Shown one piece after another: positions 1 to 9,487 of a DNA stretch of 64,000 nucleotides. The notes beneath the pieces were generated by a model. That model saw only the letters and a program-made list of their open reading frames with translations, made no database searches and was not told the origin of the DNA. Position 1 is the first letter of the stretch. Each line of letters begins with the position of its first letter. The translations under genes were made by a program, and so were the position numbers. Source of the stretch: Thioclava dalianensis (GTDB taxonomy: Bacteria > Pseudomonadota > Alphaproteobacteria > Rhodobacterales > Rhodobacteraceae); the NCBI RefSeq assembly GCF_000715505.1, contig NZ_JHEH01000002.1, positions 186,001-250,000 of the forward strand, given 5' to 3'.

Positions 1-493
1 CATAGAGCGAGTCCTCGAGACCCTCGGCGTGGACCTTGCCCATCGACCCGTCGAGCCAGATTTCTTCGGCAGCAACCGGTGTGTCATCGAGCCTGCGCAG
101 GCGGCGGATCCGGCTGGCCCGGCGCGAGATGCCAAAGCGTGGTAGATCGTCAGGCTTGTCGCAAAGATCGACACTCAGGATCTGCGCATGCGGGAAGCCG
201 CCGCCTGCCAACAGCTCAAGCCGGAACATCGCGTAGAAATGCTCGCGCAGTTCAGAGGTGCGGATGTAATTGCCCGAGCCCTGCACCCGCTCCAGCAGCC
301 TCTTTGTCTCAAGATCTGCCAGCGCACGGCGCAAGGTGCCAACGGCAATCCCAAGCTGCGCGGCCATCGCGCGTTCCGGCGGCAGGCGCTCGCCATCGGA
401 CAGCCGCCCGGCTGCGATGTCGCGAATCAGCATCTCCGAGATCTGCTGGTAAATCGGCAATCCGGTGCGTGTGGCCCCCTGATTTCCCTGCAT
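1..493 (-). CDS. GntR-family transcriptional regulator (HutC/UTRA type), partial
   Basis: Reading the minus strand from the ATG at 493 gives an uninterrupted frame that runs off the window edge (about 164 residues). The first 75 residues form a GntR winged helix: GLPIYQQISEMLIRDIAAG, then RLPPERAMAAQLGIAVGTLRR split over the recognition helix. A HutC-like effector domain follows (HFYAMFRLELLAGG, then SRRASRIRRLRRLDDTPV and EEIWLDG), typical of UTRA proteins that bind small metabolites. It is divergent from the flavin monooxygenase operon starting at 587 and probably represses it. The C-terminus is missing only because of the window boundary. Confidence 0.85.
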   Translation of the reverse strand, partial: MQGNQGATRTGLPIYQQISEMLIRDIAAGRLSDGERLPPERAMAAQLGIAVGTLRRALADLETKRLLERVQGSGNYIRTSELREHFYAMFRLELLAGGGFPHAQILSVDLCDKPDDLPRFGISRRASRIRRLRRLDDTPVAAEEIWLDGSMGKVHAEGLEDSLY

Positions 494-513
494 GTTCTGG
501 CAGCCTCGAAAAT

Positions 514-536
514 TGATACAACATTGATTTATATCA
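514..536. promoter_or_regulatory. Possible GntR operator in the divergent promoter
   Basis: An inverted repeat, TGATA at 514-518 and TATCA at 532-536, sits in the 93-bp AT-rich gap between the HutC-type regulator and the monooxygenase operon. The arms are short and the spacer long, so the assignment rests mainly on position. Confidence 0.25.
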
Positions 537-586
537 TGGCGACTGCTAAGTGAAGGGAAATCGAACGGATTCGTCAGGAGCTCCCA

Positions 587-1741
587 ATGACTGTTGTGCC
601 GGTAAAATCGCAGGATCTCGATGCCGCGGAGGTGTCGTGGTTTTCGGCCCTCTGCTCGGATGATTATCGCCATCTGGGCGTGCCGGAGGGCGATCTGCGC
701 TCAAGCTGGGCGCATTGTTCGGATATCGTGCGCGAGGCCGAGCGGCAGGGCTTTCGCAACATCCTGTGCCCGTCGAGCTATCAGGTCGGGCAGGACACGC
801 TGAGCTTCGTCGCCGGGGCCTCGCAGGTCACCAACCGGATCAATTTCCTCGCCGCCGTGCGCTGTGGCGAGATGCAGCCGATCATGCTGGCGCGCACCAT
901 CGCGACGCTCGATCACATGCTTGAGGGGCGGTTGACGGTCAATATCATCTCCTCCGACTTCCCCGGGCAGAGCGAACCCAGTGAGTATCGCTACCAGCGC
1001 TCGCGCGAGGTCGTTGAGATCCTCAAACAGGCATGGACCCGCGACGAGATCAATTTCGAGGGCGAGATCTACAATTTCAAAGGGCTCACCACCGACCCGG
1101 CCAAGCCCTACCAGACCGGCGGGCCGCTGTTGTATTTCGGCGGCTATTCTCCGGCGGCGGTCGAGCTGTGCGCCGAGCATTGCGATGTCTATCTGATGTG
1201 GCCCGAACCCCGCGAGGATCTCGCCGCCCGGATGCAGACCGTCCATGCCGCCGCCGAGCGCTACGGGCGTGTGCTCGATTACGGGCTGCGAGTGCATGTG
1301 ATCGTGCGCGACACCGAGGCCGAAGCGAAAGAATACGCCGACCATCTCGTCTCACAGCTTGACGATGAGGAAGGCCGCAAGATCCGCGAGCGCGCCCATG
1401 ACGCAGCCTCGCTGGGCGTCTCGCGACAGGCCCGCAACCGCGACCTCGCGGATCAGAGCGGCTATGTCGAACCCAACCTTTGGACCGGCGTGGGCCGTGC
1501 GCGCTCGGGCTGTGGTGCGGCGCTGGTGGGGTCCGCCGATCAGGTGCTCTCCAAGCTGGAGGATTACCGCAAGATGGGCATTCGCTCCTTCATCCTGTCG
1601 GGGTATCCGCATATCGACGAGGCGCGCCAGTTCGGGCGGCTCGTGATGCCGCATCTCGACACGGTGTCCCTCCCCGAGGTCTATGGCCGAGCGCCGATGG
1701 GCCCGCCCGCAACCCCTCTGGCCGCAGGAGAGCGCCGCTGA
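587..1741 (+). CDS. LLM-class flavin-dependent monooxygenase (SsuD-like)
   Basis: The 384-residue protein has the bacterial-luciferase/alkanesulfonate monooxygenase fold: an early FHWF-like start region, the NFLAAVRCGEMQP strand, GRLTVNIISSDFPG, and the helix YQRSREVVEILKQAW typical of SsuD. Such enzymes use reduced FMN and oxygen to oxidise organosulfur or other small molecules. The ATG at 587 follows AGGAG with good spacing. The stop overlaps the start of the aldo/keto reductase by one base, and a flavin reductase that could supply FMNH2 is third in the operon. The substrate cannot be read from sequence; assignment to alkanesulfonates is only by family. Confidence 0.85.
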   Translation: MTVVPVKSQDLDAAEVSWFSALCSDDYRHLGVPEGDLRSSWAHCSDIVREAERQGFRNILCPSSYQVGQDTLSFVAGASQVTNRINFLAAVRCGEMQPIMLARTIATLDHMLEGRLTVNIISSDFPGQSEPSEYRYQRSREVVEILKQAWTRDEINFEGEIYNFKGLTTDPAKPYQTGGPLLYFGGYSPAAVELCAEHCDVYLMWPEPREDLAARMQTVHAAAERYGRVLDYGLRVHVIVRDTEAEAKEYADHLVSQLDDEEGRKIRERAHDAASLGVSRQARNRDLADQSGYVEPNLWTGVGRARSGCGAALVGSADQVLSKLEDYRKMGIRSFILSGYPHIDEARQFGRLVMPHLDTVSLPEVYGRAPMGPPATPLAAGERR

Positions 1742-2634
1742 TGGATAAGATTTCGCTAACCGAAACGCTCGCACTGAGCCGCATCGTCTACGGGATGTGG
1801 CGGCTGGGCGATGATGCCGACACCTCGCCTGCCCATGTACGCGCCAAGATCGATGCCTGCCTTGACCAGGGTATTACCAGCTTCGATCATGCCGATATTT
1901 ATGGCGATTACGGCGCGGAGGGCATTTTCGGCACCGCCATGCGCGAGGCGGCCCCTTCGCTGCGCGATCAGATCGAGATCGTCACGAAATGCGATATCGT
2001 AGCCCCGATCGGGCGCTACGCGGATCGCCCGGTCAAGCATTACGACACCTCCCGCGCTCATATCCTGCTCTCGGTCGAGACCTCCTTGCGAGAACTCGCA
2101 ACCGACCGCATCGACCTGCTGCTGATCCACCGTCCCGATCCGTTCATGGACCCGCATGAGACGGGGGCGGCCCTTGACGAAGTGGTGGCCTCGGGCAAGG
2201 TCCGCGCGGTGGGCGTGTCGAATTTCCGCCCCTGGGACTGGAAGCTGCTGCAATCGGCGATGAAAACGCCGCTCGTCACGAACCAGATCGAGATCAGCCT
2301 GAGCCGGCTGTCCCCCTTCACCGATGGCGATCTGTCCTTCCACCAGCGCCACGCGCATCCGGTCATGGCATGGTCACCGCTGGGCGGCGGTGCGCTGATG
2401 ACGGGCACGGGCACCGCGCAAGAGGTGCTCGACGAGATCGCCGCGGCGCAGGGCGTGGATCGGGCGGCCGTCGCCACCGCTTTCCTGCTGGCCCATCCCG
2501 CCCGGATCATTCCCGTCATGGGCACCAATACCCTGTCGCGTATCGCGAAGCTCTCGGATGCGCTCAAAGTCACGCTGGACCGTGAAACATGGTTCCGGCT
2601 CTATCAGGCCGGGCTCGGTCAGGAGGTGCCATGA
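1741..2634 (+). CDS. Aldo/keto reductase (YdhF-like)
   Basis: A 297-residue NADPH-dependent aldo/keto reductase. The barrel motifs are visible: FDHADIYGDYG near residues 44-54, the lysine in IVTKCDI, LLIHRPDPFMDP, and GVSNFRPWDW. The start at 1741 overlaps the upstream stop (TGATG), so the two are translationally coupled. A longer frame exists upstream but lies inside the monooxygenase gene. The 3' end overlaps the flavin reductase start by four bases. It probably reduces a carbonyl released by the monooxygenase, which is inference from gene order. Confidence 0.85.
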   Translation: MDKISLTETLALSRIVYGMWRLGDDADTSPAHVRAKIDACLDQGITSFDHADIYGDYGAEGIFGTAMREAAPSLRDQIEIVTKCDIVAPIGRYADRPVKHYDTSRAHILLSVETSLRELATDRIDLLLIHRPDPFMDPHETGAALDEVVASGKVRAVGVSNFRPWDWKLLQSAMKTPLVTNQIEISLSRLSPFTDGDLSFHQRHAHPVMAWSPLGGGALMTGTGTAQEVLDEIAAAQGVDRAAVATAFLLAHPARIIPVMGTNTLSRIAKLSDALKVTLDRETWFRLYQAGLGQEVP

Positions 2635-3155
2635 TGACCGCCGCTCAGCAGTTTGAACCGCCGCATACTTTCGTGCCCGGCCCCGAGACAACCCGGACGC
2701 TGCGCGACGCTTTTGGCCGTTTCGCAACCGGCGTGACCATCGTGACCGCGCCGAGCGAGGCCGGTCCGGTCGCGATCACCGCCAACAGCTTCTCGTCGGT
2801 GTCGCTCGATCCGCCGCTGGTGATCTGGGCGCCCGACCGCAACTCGCGCCGGTTCGAGCATTTCGAGCGCGCCGAGTATTATGCGATCCATGTGCTTGCC
2901 GCCGATCAGGATGCGCTGTGTCTTGCCACCGCGCGCAATGCGCATGCGCTGCAAGAGCATCCCCATGAGCTTAACGCACAGGGCGTGCCGCTGATCGCGG
3001 GCTGTCTGGCGCGGTTCGAATGTCGCCGCGTCGCCTGCCACGAGGGCGGAGACCACATTCTGGTGCTGGGCCATGTCGAACGCGCCGTTCTGGGCCATGA
3101 CGGCGATGCGCTGACCTTCTTTCGCGGACAGATGCGGCGGATCGAGACCACCTGA
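2631..3155 (+). CDS. Flavin reductase family protein (DIM6/NTAB)
   Basis: A 174-residue FMN-binding split-barrel protein with the family signature FGRFATGVTIVTA at about residues 28-40, ITANSFSSVSLDPPL, and the LGHVERAVLG strand. These proteins use NAD(P)H to reduce free FMN for two-component monooxygenases, so it fits as partner of the LLM enzyme two genes upstream. The ATG at 2631 has a strong AGGAGG site and overlaps the aldo/keto reductase stop (ATGA). Confidence 0.87.
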   Translation: MMTAAQQFEPPHTFVPGPETTRTLRDAFGRFATGVTIVTAPSEAGPVAITANSFSSVSLDPPLVIWAPDRNSRRFEHFERAEYYAIHVLAADQDALCLATARNAHALQEHPHELNAQGVPLIAGCLARFECRRVACHEGGDHILVLGHVERAVLGHDGDALTFFRGQMRRIETT

Positions 3156-3438
3156 ACCGCCGCCCTCTCGCTGAGGCTCACGTTGCGTGGCCCCGAGGCC
3201 CCGCGAAGATCCCCACGCGCGCTGCTGCGGCGGGCGTGAGACTGCGGCTGCCTGCCACGCCAGCCCTTGCCCCGCGCCGCACAAACGATATGTCTATCCG
3301 GGCTCAGGTCGCGCCGAGCGACCAAACGGAGTTGGGCGCGCTCTTTGCCCCATCCCGTGCGTGCGCCACAGGGACCGAGGTCAATCTCTGGCGCGCCTGA
3401 ACCGACCCGCCCGTCTTGCCACATTAGGATCGTTCTTC

Positions 3439-4371
3439 ATGACATTCCCCGCCACCTTGCCCGCCTTCACCGCCCCCGGATCGTTCTGGCGCGGCAATCT
3501 GCACACCCATTCGACACTGTCCGATGGCGCGCTGTCGCCCGAAGAGGTCTGCCGCCGCTACAAGGCGGAGGGCTATGACTTCATCGCGCTGACCGATCAT
3601 TTCGTGGGGCTGTTCGACTATCCGATTGCCGATACTGTGCCGATGCGGGACGCGGGTTTCACCACGCTGCTCGGGGCAGAGCTGCATTCGGGCGCGCAGG
3701 AAAATGGCGAGCTGTGGCACATCCTCGCGGTTGGGCTGCCTCGCGATTTTGCGCCTTCCAACACGCCCTTTTTCACCCCCTCCGCCGATCAGGAAACCGG
3801 CCCCGAGATCGCGGCGCGCGCCGTGGCCGCCGGAGCCTTCGTCGCGATCGCGCATCCGCAATGGTCGGGGCTGACGCTGGCCGATGCGCGCTCGGTCAGT
3901 GCCGCCCATGCCGTTGAGATCTACAACCATGGCTGTGCGACGGGCTCTGACCGTCCCGACGGGTTCTCGATCGCCGATCTGCTTTTGTCCGAAGGACGCG
4001 CACTGAGCATGATTGCGACCGATGATGCGCATTTCTCCGAGCCCGATCATTTCGGCGGCTGGGTGATGGTGAAAGCGCCCGAGAACACGCCCGAGGCGCT
4101 TCTCGCGGCATTGAAAGCCGGCGCGTTCTACTCCAGCCAAGGCCCAGAGCTGCGCGACATCCGCATCACCGAGCGCTACATCGAAGTGGAATGCAGCGCC
4201 TGTGCGAGCGTAATCGTGCAAGGCCCCGGCAATGCCGCCCTGGCCGTACATGGCCAATCCATGACCCGCGCGCAGATCCCGCTGTCGCGCTTTGCCAAGG
4301 GGCGCTGGCTGCGCGTGACGGTGATCGACGCGGCGGGCAAGCGGGCCTGGAGCAACCCGGTCATCCGCTGA
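3439..4371 (+). CDS. CehA/McbA-like PHP-family metallohydrolase
   Basis: A 310-residue PHP-domain protein. Metal ligands are visible in NLHTHSTLSDG (H22, H24, D29), the ALTDHF motif, HPQWSG and the ATDDAHF motif near the C-terminal third. PHP proteins hydrolyse phosphoesters or, in the CehA/McbA branch, carbamate or other esters. It follows the monooxygenase operon on the same strand after a 283-bp gap with no convincing gene, so it may belong to the same catabolic set but with its own promoter. The chosen ATG has only a weak AGGAT site; longer starts upstream give composition unlike a protein. Confidence 0.8.
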   Translation: MTFPATLPAFTAPGSFWRGNLHTHSTLSDGALSPEEVCRRYKAEGYDFIALTDHFVGLFDYPIADTVPMRDAGFTTLLGAELHSGAQENGELWHILAVGLPRDFAPSNTPFFTPSADQETGPEIAARAVAAGAFVAIAHPQWSGLTLADARSVSAAHAVEIYNHGCATGSDRPDGFSIADLLLSEGRALSMIATDDAHFSEPDHFGGWVMVKAPENTPEALLAALKAGAFYSSQGPELRDIRITERYIEVECSACASVIVQGPGNAALAVHGQSMTRAQIPLSRFAKGRWLRVTVIDAAGKRAWSNPVIR

Positions 4372-4463
4372 AGCTCAGGCACGGCGGGCGGGCTGGGATA
4401 AGACCCATAGCCCGTTCGCTGCAGTTTCGCCAATGGCCCAATGCCGGATACCTGCGATGCCGG

Positions 4464-5117
4464 TCACACGTCCGCTCGTCCGGGCGCTGAGCCCTTGGAG
4501 GCAGATGTGATGATCGCCAGAATTTCTGAGGCCTGTTGTTCGAACCCGGCCGGGGCTGACGTACTGCCCGACAGGAATTTTTGTAGATGGAACCGGAAGA
4601 TCGCATCCAGCATGAGATAGGCTGACCCCGGCTCTACATCCGTGTGTCCGGTGCGCGAGAGGAACACCGAGACAAGTCTGACGAGGCCATCTTCGATTTC
4701 CTCCACGACATCGTTGAACGCCGCGTCGAACAGTGCCTGCGACCGGATATCATACCACAATCGGTGCGTCTCGGCATCCCGGCGGATCGAGAGAGCCAAT
4801 CCTTTCACGAGGCGGGCGGCAAGCTGGTCCGGTGCGACATCTCCGGAGAGGATTGACTGCATGTCCGCCATGAAGCCGGTCTTGTAGCGCCGGACGCAGT
4901 AGGTAATCAGGTCGACCTTATCTTCGAAATAGTAATGCAGCGTGCCGACGGCGACGCCCGACAGCTCGGCGATGTCGCGCAGGCTGGTGCGGGCATAGCC
5001 AAGCTGTTTGAGCGCCGCGATCGCGTTGTCGGCAAGCTCATCCTTTTTGCGGGCACGCTTGGCTGACTTAGCGTCGGCCTTCTCGGCCAGGCGTGCAATC
5101 TTGTCGAGTTTGGTCAC
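4464..5117 (-). CDS. TetR-family transcriptional regulator
   Basis: A 217-residue regulator with a TetR helix-turn-helix at residues about 27-75: the conserved YARTSLRDIAELSGVAVG and LHYYFEDKVDL blocks are present. It has an unusually basic N-terminal lead (KSAKRARKKDE). It is the last gene of the GMC oxidoreductase - ligase - aldehyde dehydrogenase series on the same strand, 19 bases after the dehydrogenase stop, which suggests autoregulation of a catabolic operon. A 14-bp palindrome upstream of the first gene (9488-9501) is the likely operator. Confidence 0.88.
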   Translation of the reverse strand: MTKLDKIARLAEKADAKSAKRARKKDELADNAIAALKQLGYARTSLRDIAELSGVAVGTLHYYFEDKVDLITYCVRRYKTGFMADMQSILSGDVAPDQLAARLVKGLALSIRRDAETHRLWYDIRSQALFDAAFNDVVEEIEDGLVRLVSVFLSRTGHTDVEPGSAYLMLDAIFRFHLQKFLSGSTSAPAGFEQQASEILAIITSASKGSAPGRADV

Positions 5118-5136
5118 GTCGCGGTCTTTCCCATGC

Positions 5137-6870
5137 TCACCCCCTCAAGGCATTGACGAAGATACGCGGAAGTTTCAACCATCCGGGGCTGTGCTGGAAC
5201 CGGGTCAGAAGCCTGCCGAGAACATGCTGCCGCCTGTTGGTCACGAACCATGGCGGCCGCGGCAACAGCGTCATACTGCCTGTGGCCAGACTGCTTGGAA
5301 ACGGCTTCCACGGCGCCCGCACGACAACGCGCTGAGGACGGTCGAACATGAAGGTGTTGTGTGCAAAGCCAATACCGCTGCCCACGTCGTCCAGCGTGTG
5401 ACCGGGGAAAGCCCCCCAAGGGCAGGCGGCCGCCAAGAAGGCCAGACCGGTCCAGGCGTTGATCGCGATGGTGCCATAGCGCAGCTCGGCGATAATCTCC
5501 TCGAACCGTTTGTGGCCGACCTGCCGGATCGTGTCGGGATGGATCAGGATATTCGCGCCAAGCGTGCCGTGCAGCGTGTCGTTGGCGTAGCGGATGGCCT
5601 CGATCAGGTAGGCTGCGGGATCGGCGACGGCAATCTCATGGATCGACATGGCCGGGGCAAAGACCTCGGTTGAGGTAAACCAGCCCGGCCCGGCCCCCAC
5701 GGGGGCCACGATGCAGGCGGGGGCAGTGCCGCGGTTGAACCGTTCGGCTTCGGGCGCCTCGCGGGCGAAACGCTCCATCCTGTCGGCAGCGCCGGGGTAA
5801 TAAGCCTGCCGCGCGTCAACGTCACGCATCACTGCGCGCAACTCGGCCAGCAGAGCATCCTTCTGCGGCCACTCACCGGGCAGGACCAGCATCTGGCACG
5901 CCACGCAGTTGAAGCCCGAGTTGTGCAGTTTTTGCGTCGCAAGGTGTTCGGCCTGAAACCGCAGGTCGGCCTTCGACCAGTTGCCGGGGACAACGATCGT
6001 CGGGCAGACCGCACCGAGTTCCGACGTGATCGGTTTCGTCAGCTTCGGCGTGCCGGCGGCCTTGTTGTCTGCGCCCTCCTTGCCGGGCCCCCAGACGATA
6101 GCGTCGTGAGATGCGGCGGCGCCAGTGATATGGACCTCGTCCACCAGATCATGCGCACACAGATAGCTGCCAATCTCGGCCCCGCCCTTCACGATCCGCA
6201 GCGTATCCCGGTCGATCAGCGGTTTGAGCGCGGCTTCGAGATACGGGGTCAGATACTCGTTCACCGGGTTCATCTTGAGGATGACCACCTTGTGCTCCGA
6301 GAATGCTTTGGTGAACACGTCGAGCGGCGCGATGGAGGCGATGTTCCCTGCGCCCAACACCAGCGCGACGCCGCCTTCGCGGGCCTCGGGCGGGTCGTCA
6401 TAGGCGGTGGCAGTATTGGCGGCGAGCGTCTCTTCGGTGACACCGGGCTCCATCCAAACGTCCGCCTCAACGCCAGACAGCAGCAGGCGATCCCAGATGG
6501 TATTCGGCACAACGCGCACGGCCAGTTGACCATTCGCGGTCTTGCGGGTCTTCAGGTGGTTGAGAAAGCTCTTCCCCTCCATCCCCGCCAGTGTCTGCAT
6601 CAGCCCGTTGCAGGCGGACATAACCGCATAGGGACCCGAAATCCATTCCTCGCCTGCCAATGGCGAGCCGGGCGGGATCAGCTTGTGCCGGGCCGCCGAT
6701 TCGGCCCAGCCGTCAGCGACCTCCAGCAGGCGATCCTTGATCTCCGACAGCACCGCGATGCGCGCGTCCGTCGTTGTGCGCGCCCAGCTGTCCTTGGCCG
6801 CGGCAAGCGTTTCGAGGTCGCGGTCGAGCGAGGACAGGTTCGGCGTGATATCTTGCTTGATCTGATTCAT
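5137..6870 (-). CDS. Aldehyde dehydrogenase family protein
   Basis: A 577-residue NAD(P)-dependent aldehyde dehydrogenase homologue. The nucleotide-binding region reads VALVLGAGNIASI, the glutamate loop is TSELGAVCP, and the nucleophilic cysteine lies in HNSGFNCVAC near residue 320. It is about 80 residues longer than classical ALDH, with a C-terminal tail (PWKPFPSSLATG onward) found in a distinct subgroup. Two bases separate it from the ligase gene upstream. With the GMC oxidoreductase it would convert an alcohol to an aldehyde and then to an acid; the substrate is unknown. Confidence 0.85.
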   Translation of the reverse strand: MNQIKQDITPNLSSLDRDLETLAAAKDSWARTTTDARIAVLSEIKDRLLEVADGWAESAARHKLIPPGSPLAGEEWISGPYAVMSACNGLMQTLAGMEGKSFLNHLKTRKTANGQLAVRVVPNTIWDRLLLSGVEADVWMEPGVTEETLAANTATAYDDPPEAREGGVALVLGAGNIASIAPLDVFTKAFSEHKVVILKMNPVNEYLTPYLEAALKPLIDRDTLRIVKGGAEIGSYLCAHDLVDEVHITGAAASHDAIVWGPGKEGADNKAAGTPKLTKPITSELGAVCPTIVVPGNWSKADLRFQAEHLATQKLHNSGFNCVACQMLVLPGEWPQKDALLAELRAVMRDVDARQAYYPGAADRMERFAREAPEAERFNRGTAPACIVAPVGAGPGWFTSTEVFAPAMSIHEIAVADPAAYLIEAIRYANDTLHGTLGANILIHPDTIRQVGHKRFEEIIAELRYGTIAINAWTGLAFLAAACPWGAFPGHTLDDVGSGIGFAHNTFMFDRPQRVVVRAPWKPFPSSLATGSMTLLPRPPWFVTNRRQHVLGRLLTRFQHSPGWLKLPRIFVNALRG

Positions 6871-6871
6871 A

Positions 6872-7789
6872 TCATGCGTCCTGCATCAGCGCGCCGCCAT
6901 AGGTTTCGTGCAGCTTGTTCTTCAGCACCTTGCCCGTCGCGCCAAGGGGCAACGCTTCGACAAAAATCACGCGATCCGGCACCTGCCTATGGGCGACCTT
7001 GCCATCGTAGAAGACCTCAGTCTCAAGCTCCACCGTCGAGATCCTTTCGCCCCCGGACTTGATGATGTCCTTGGACCTGTCGCAGATTACCATGTAGCCA
7101 TCGGCATCCAGCGTTGCGACATCACAGGTGCCGAACCAACCGTCGTCGGTCAGTGCACTGCCGTCTTGTCCGAAATAGCTGTCCACGATCCAGTGACCCC
7201 GGATCTGCAATTCGCCCGGCGTAGCCACGTCGCGGGGAAGTTCCGCCCTCGCCTCGTCCACAATGCGCAGGTCCATGCCCCAGGGCGGGCGCCCCTGTCC
7301 TTCGCGCAGTTTGGCCTGCTCATCCTCATTCAGCCCGGAACGCTTTTCCAACAGCTGGTTCAGCGGGCCAAGCGGCGAGGTTTCCGTCATCCCAGAGGCG
7401 TGGATCAACGCCACCCCGTATTGGTCACGGAATGCGCGGATCAAGGATGGCGGCAGCGCCGAACCACCGACCACCGTGCGTTTCATCGAGGTCGGCTTGC
7501 CCCCGGTAGCCTTCAATCTGACCAGCAAGCCCATCCAGATCATCGGCACGCCAAACGACAGTGTCTCCCCTTCCGCATCGATCAATCTGGCAGGGCTTTC
7601 TCCATCCAGTTGGGGCCCCGGCAGCACCAGCTTGGCCCCGACCTCACGCCATGTCGAGCGGGTCAATGAGCCGTCGGTTTCGACCGAAACGATCTCGGTT
7701 CCGGCATGGTATTTTTCGGCATCGGCGATCAGCGACCCGGTCGTCAAGGCTTGCCACATCATCGTTCCGGACATGCTGTCTTCCTTCAT
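6872..7789 (-). pseudogene. AMP-dependent acyl-CoA ligase with two internal in-frame deletions
   Basis: The 305-residue frame is clearly a fatty-acyl-CoA synthetase relative but far below the usual ~540 residues. The N-terminus up to STWREV jumps straight to GAKLVLPGP, omitting roughly 190 residues that normally hold the AMP-binding P-loop (TSGTTGxPKG). A second gap after STVELET leads directly to DGKVAHRQVPD, losing about 35 residues of the C-terminal lid. The GWFRTGD motif reads GWFGTCD. The hinge region CDRSKDIIKSGGE and the C-terminal TGKVLKNKL remain. The frame is open and coupled to the GMC gene by ATGA. It is probably catalytically dead, though a shortened expressed protein cannot be excluded. 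Confidence 0.75.
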
Positions 7790-9432
7790 TCTGCTGCGAT
7801 CGCTGCAGGGGTCTTGCCACGGATCATGTCGGCCGCGCGCTCCGCGATCATGATTGTCGGGGCGTTGGTGTTTCCGCCGATCAGCGTCGGCATGATCGAG
7901 GCATCGACCACGCGCAGCCCCTCCATCCCGTGCACCTTCAGTTCGGGGTCCACAACGGCCATGTCATCCGTGCCCATCTTGCAGGTGCCGACAGGGTGAT
8001 AGATCGTGTCGGCGCGCGCGCGGATATGGCCCTCCCAGTCCTTGTCGCTCATGCCGTCGGTCATGCCGAAGAGCTCCTTGTCGCGATAGGGCGTCATGGC
8101 CGGGGCCTTCAGGATTTCGCGCGTCATCTTCGCGCCCTTGATCGTCGTCGCAAGATCGCGCGGGTCTGACAGGAACTGCGGATCGATCCCCGGCGCTTTC
8201 ATCGGGTCGCCGCTTTCCAAGAAGACCTCACCGCGGCTGTAGGGCCGCAGGGCGCAGACGTGGCATGAAAATCCATAGCCCATATGTAATTTACGCGCGT
8301 GATCGTCCACGATCGAGATCACGAAATGCAACTGGATGTCGGGTCTGTCCAAGCTGGGATCGGTCTTCAGAAACCCAGCGCCTTCGGCAAAGGGCGTCGC
8401 GATCATCGACGCGCCATCCCTGCGCCATTTCAGGATATGCTTGGTCAAGCCGATAGCGCCTGCCAGACCAATGCCGAAATTGTCGGTGTCCTTCGACGTG
8501 TAGGCAAGGATGAAATCCAAGTGATCCTGCAAGTTCTTGCCCACGCCGGGCAGGTCATGCACGACCTCGATCCCATGGCGCTGGACCTCTTCGGCAGCGC
8601 CGATGCCGGAGAGTTGCAGAAGCTGAGGCGAGTTGAACGTCCCGCCGCACAGGATAACTTCTCTCGTGGCGCTCACATGCGCGTCCTTCCCGCCCTTGCG
8701 ATAGGCGACACCGGTGGCGCGCTTGCCTTCGGTCAGGACCCGCGTCGCATGTGCCCCGGTGATCACCGTCAGGTTCATGCGCGTGGTCATGATCGGGTGA
8801 AGGTAGGCCGCCGCAGCCGAACACCGCTCGCCGTTGCGGGCTTGGTCGTGAAACTGTGTGACTTGGTACAGGCCGACGCCCTCATTGTCTCCGGTGTTGA
8901 AATCGGCGGCCCTGCGGTGCTGGCATTCCGTGGCTGCCTGAACGAAGGCACGGCTGATCGGTCGCGGAGCCTTCTGATCCGAGACATGCAGCGGACCGCT
9001 GTCACCATGATACGCACCTGCTCCGGCGTCGTTGTTTTCGGATTTCAGGAAATAGGGCAGGCAGTCGTCCCAAGCCCAGCCCTCGCACCCCATGTCGGCC
9101 CAGCCGTCATAATCAGACCTGTGCCCCCGGACGTAAAGCATCGCGTTGATCGCGCTCGATCCTCCCAACCCCTTACCGCGCGGCTGGTAGCCTCGGCGTC
9201 CGTTCAGCGCCGGCTGAGGTACCGTGTTGTAGGCCCAGTTCGAGACCTTTCCATGCCCCGGCAGCATGGCCACGACCCCTGCGGGGGCGCGGATCAGAAT
9301 GTGGTCGCCCTTGCCGCCCGCCTCAAGCAGGCACACGGATACTGAAGAGTCCTCGGACAGGCGGGACGCAAGGACCGACCCCGCCGAACCGCCGCCCACG
9401 ATCACGTACTCGAATGACGTCTTAAGTTGCAT
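7786..9432 (-). CDS. GMC-family alcohol oxidoreductase (choline dehydrogenase-like)
   Basis: A 548-residue FAD-dependent GMC oxidoreductase. The dinucleotide-binding motif EYVIVGGGSAGSVLASRL is at residues 7-25, the GMC signature RGKGLGGSSAINAMLYVRG at about 80-98, and the C-terminal catalytic block IYHPVGTCKMG carries the active-site histidine. The ATG at 9432 follows GGGAGGACAAT; an in-frame start at 9483 lacks a ribosome site. It heads a four-gene operon with a defective ligase, an aldehyde dehydrogenase and TetR, consistent with oxidation of an alcohol. Confidence 0.88.
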   Translation of the reverse strand: MQLKTSFEYVIVGGGSAGSVLASRLSEDSSVSVCLLEAGGKGDHILIRAPAGVVAMLPGHGKVSNWAYNTVPQPALNGRRGYQPRGKGLGGSSAINAMLYVRGHRSDYDGWADMGCEGWAWDDCLPYFLKSENNDAGAGAYHGDSGPLHVSDQKAPRPISRAFVQAATECQHRRAADFNTGDNEGVGLYQVTQFHDQARNGERCSAAAAYLHPIMTTRMNLTVITGAHATRVLTEGKRATGVAYRKGGKDAHVSATREVILCGGTFNSPQLLQLSGIGAAEEVQRHGIEVVHDLPGVGKNLQDHLDFILAYTSKDTDNFGIGLAGAIGLTKHILKWRRDGASMIATPFAEGAGFLKTDPSLDRPDIQLHFVISIVDDHARKLHMGYGFSCHVCALRPYSRGEVFLESGDPMKAPGIDPQFLSDPRDLATTIKGAKMTREILKAPAMTPYRDKELFGMTDGMSDKDWEGHIRARADTIYHPVGTCKMGTDDMAVVDPELKVHGMEGLRVVDASIMPTLIGGNTNAPTIMIAERAADMIRGKTPAAIAAE

Positions 9433-9487
9433 ATTGTCCTCCCTAAGCGGAGCCTCCGTCTCCACATAAAAAGATGAACACATTCAC

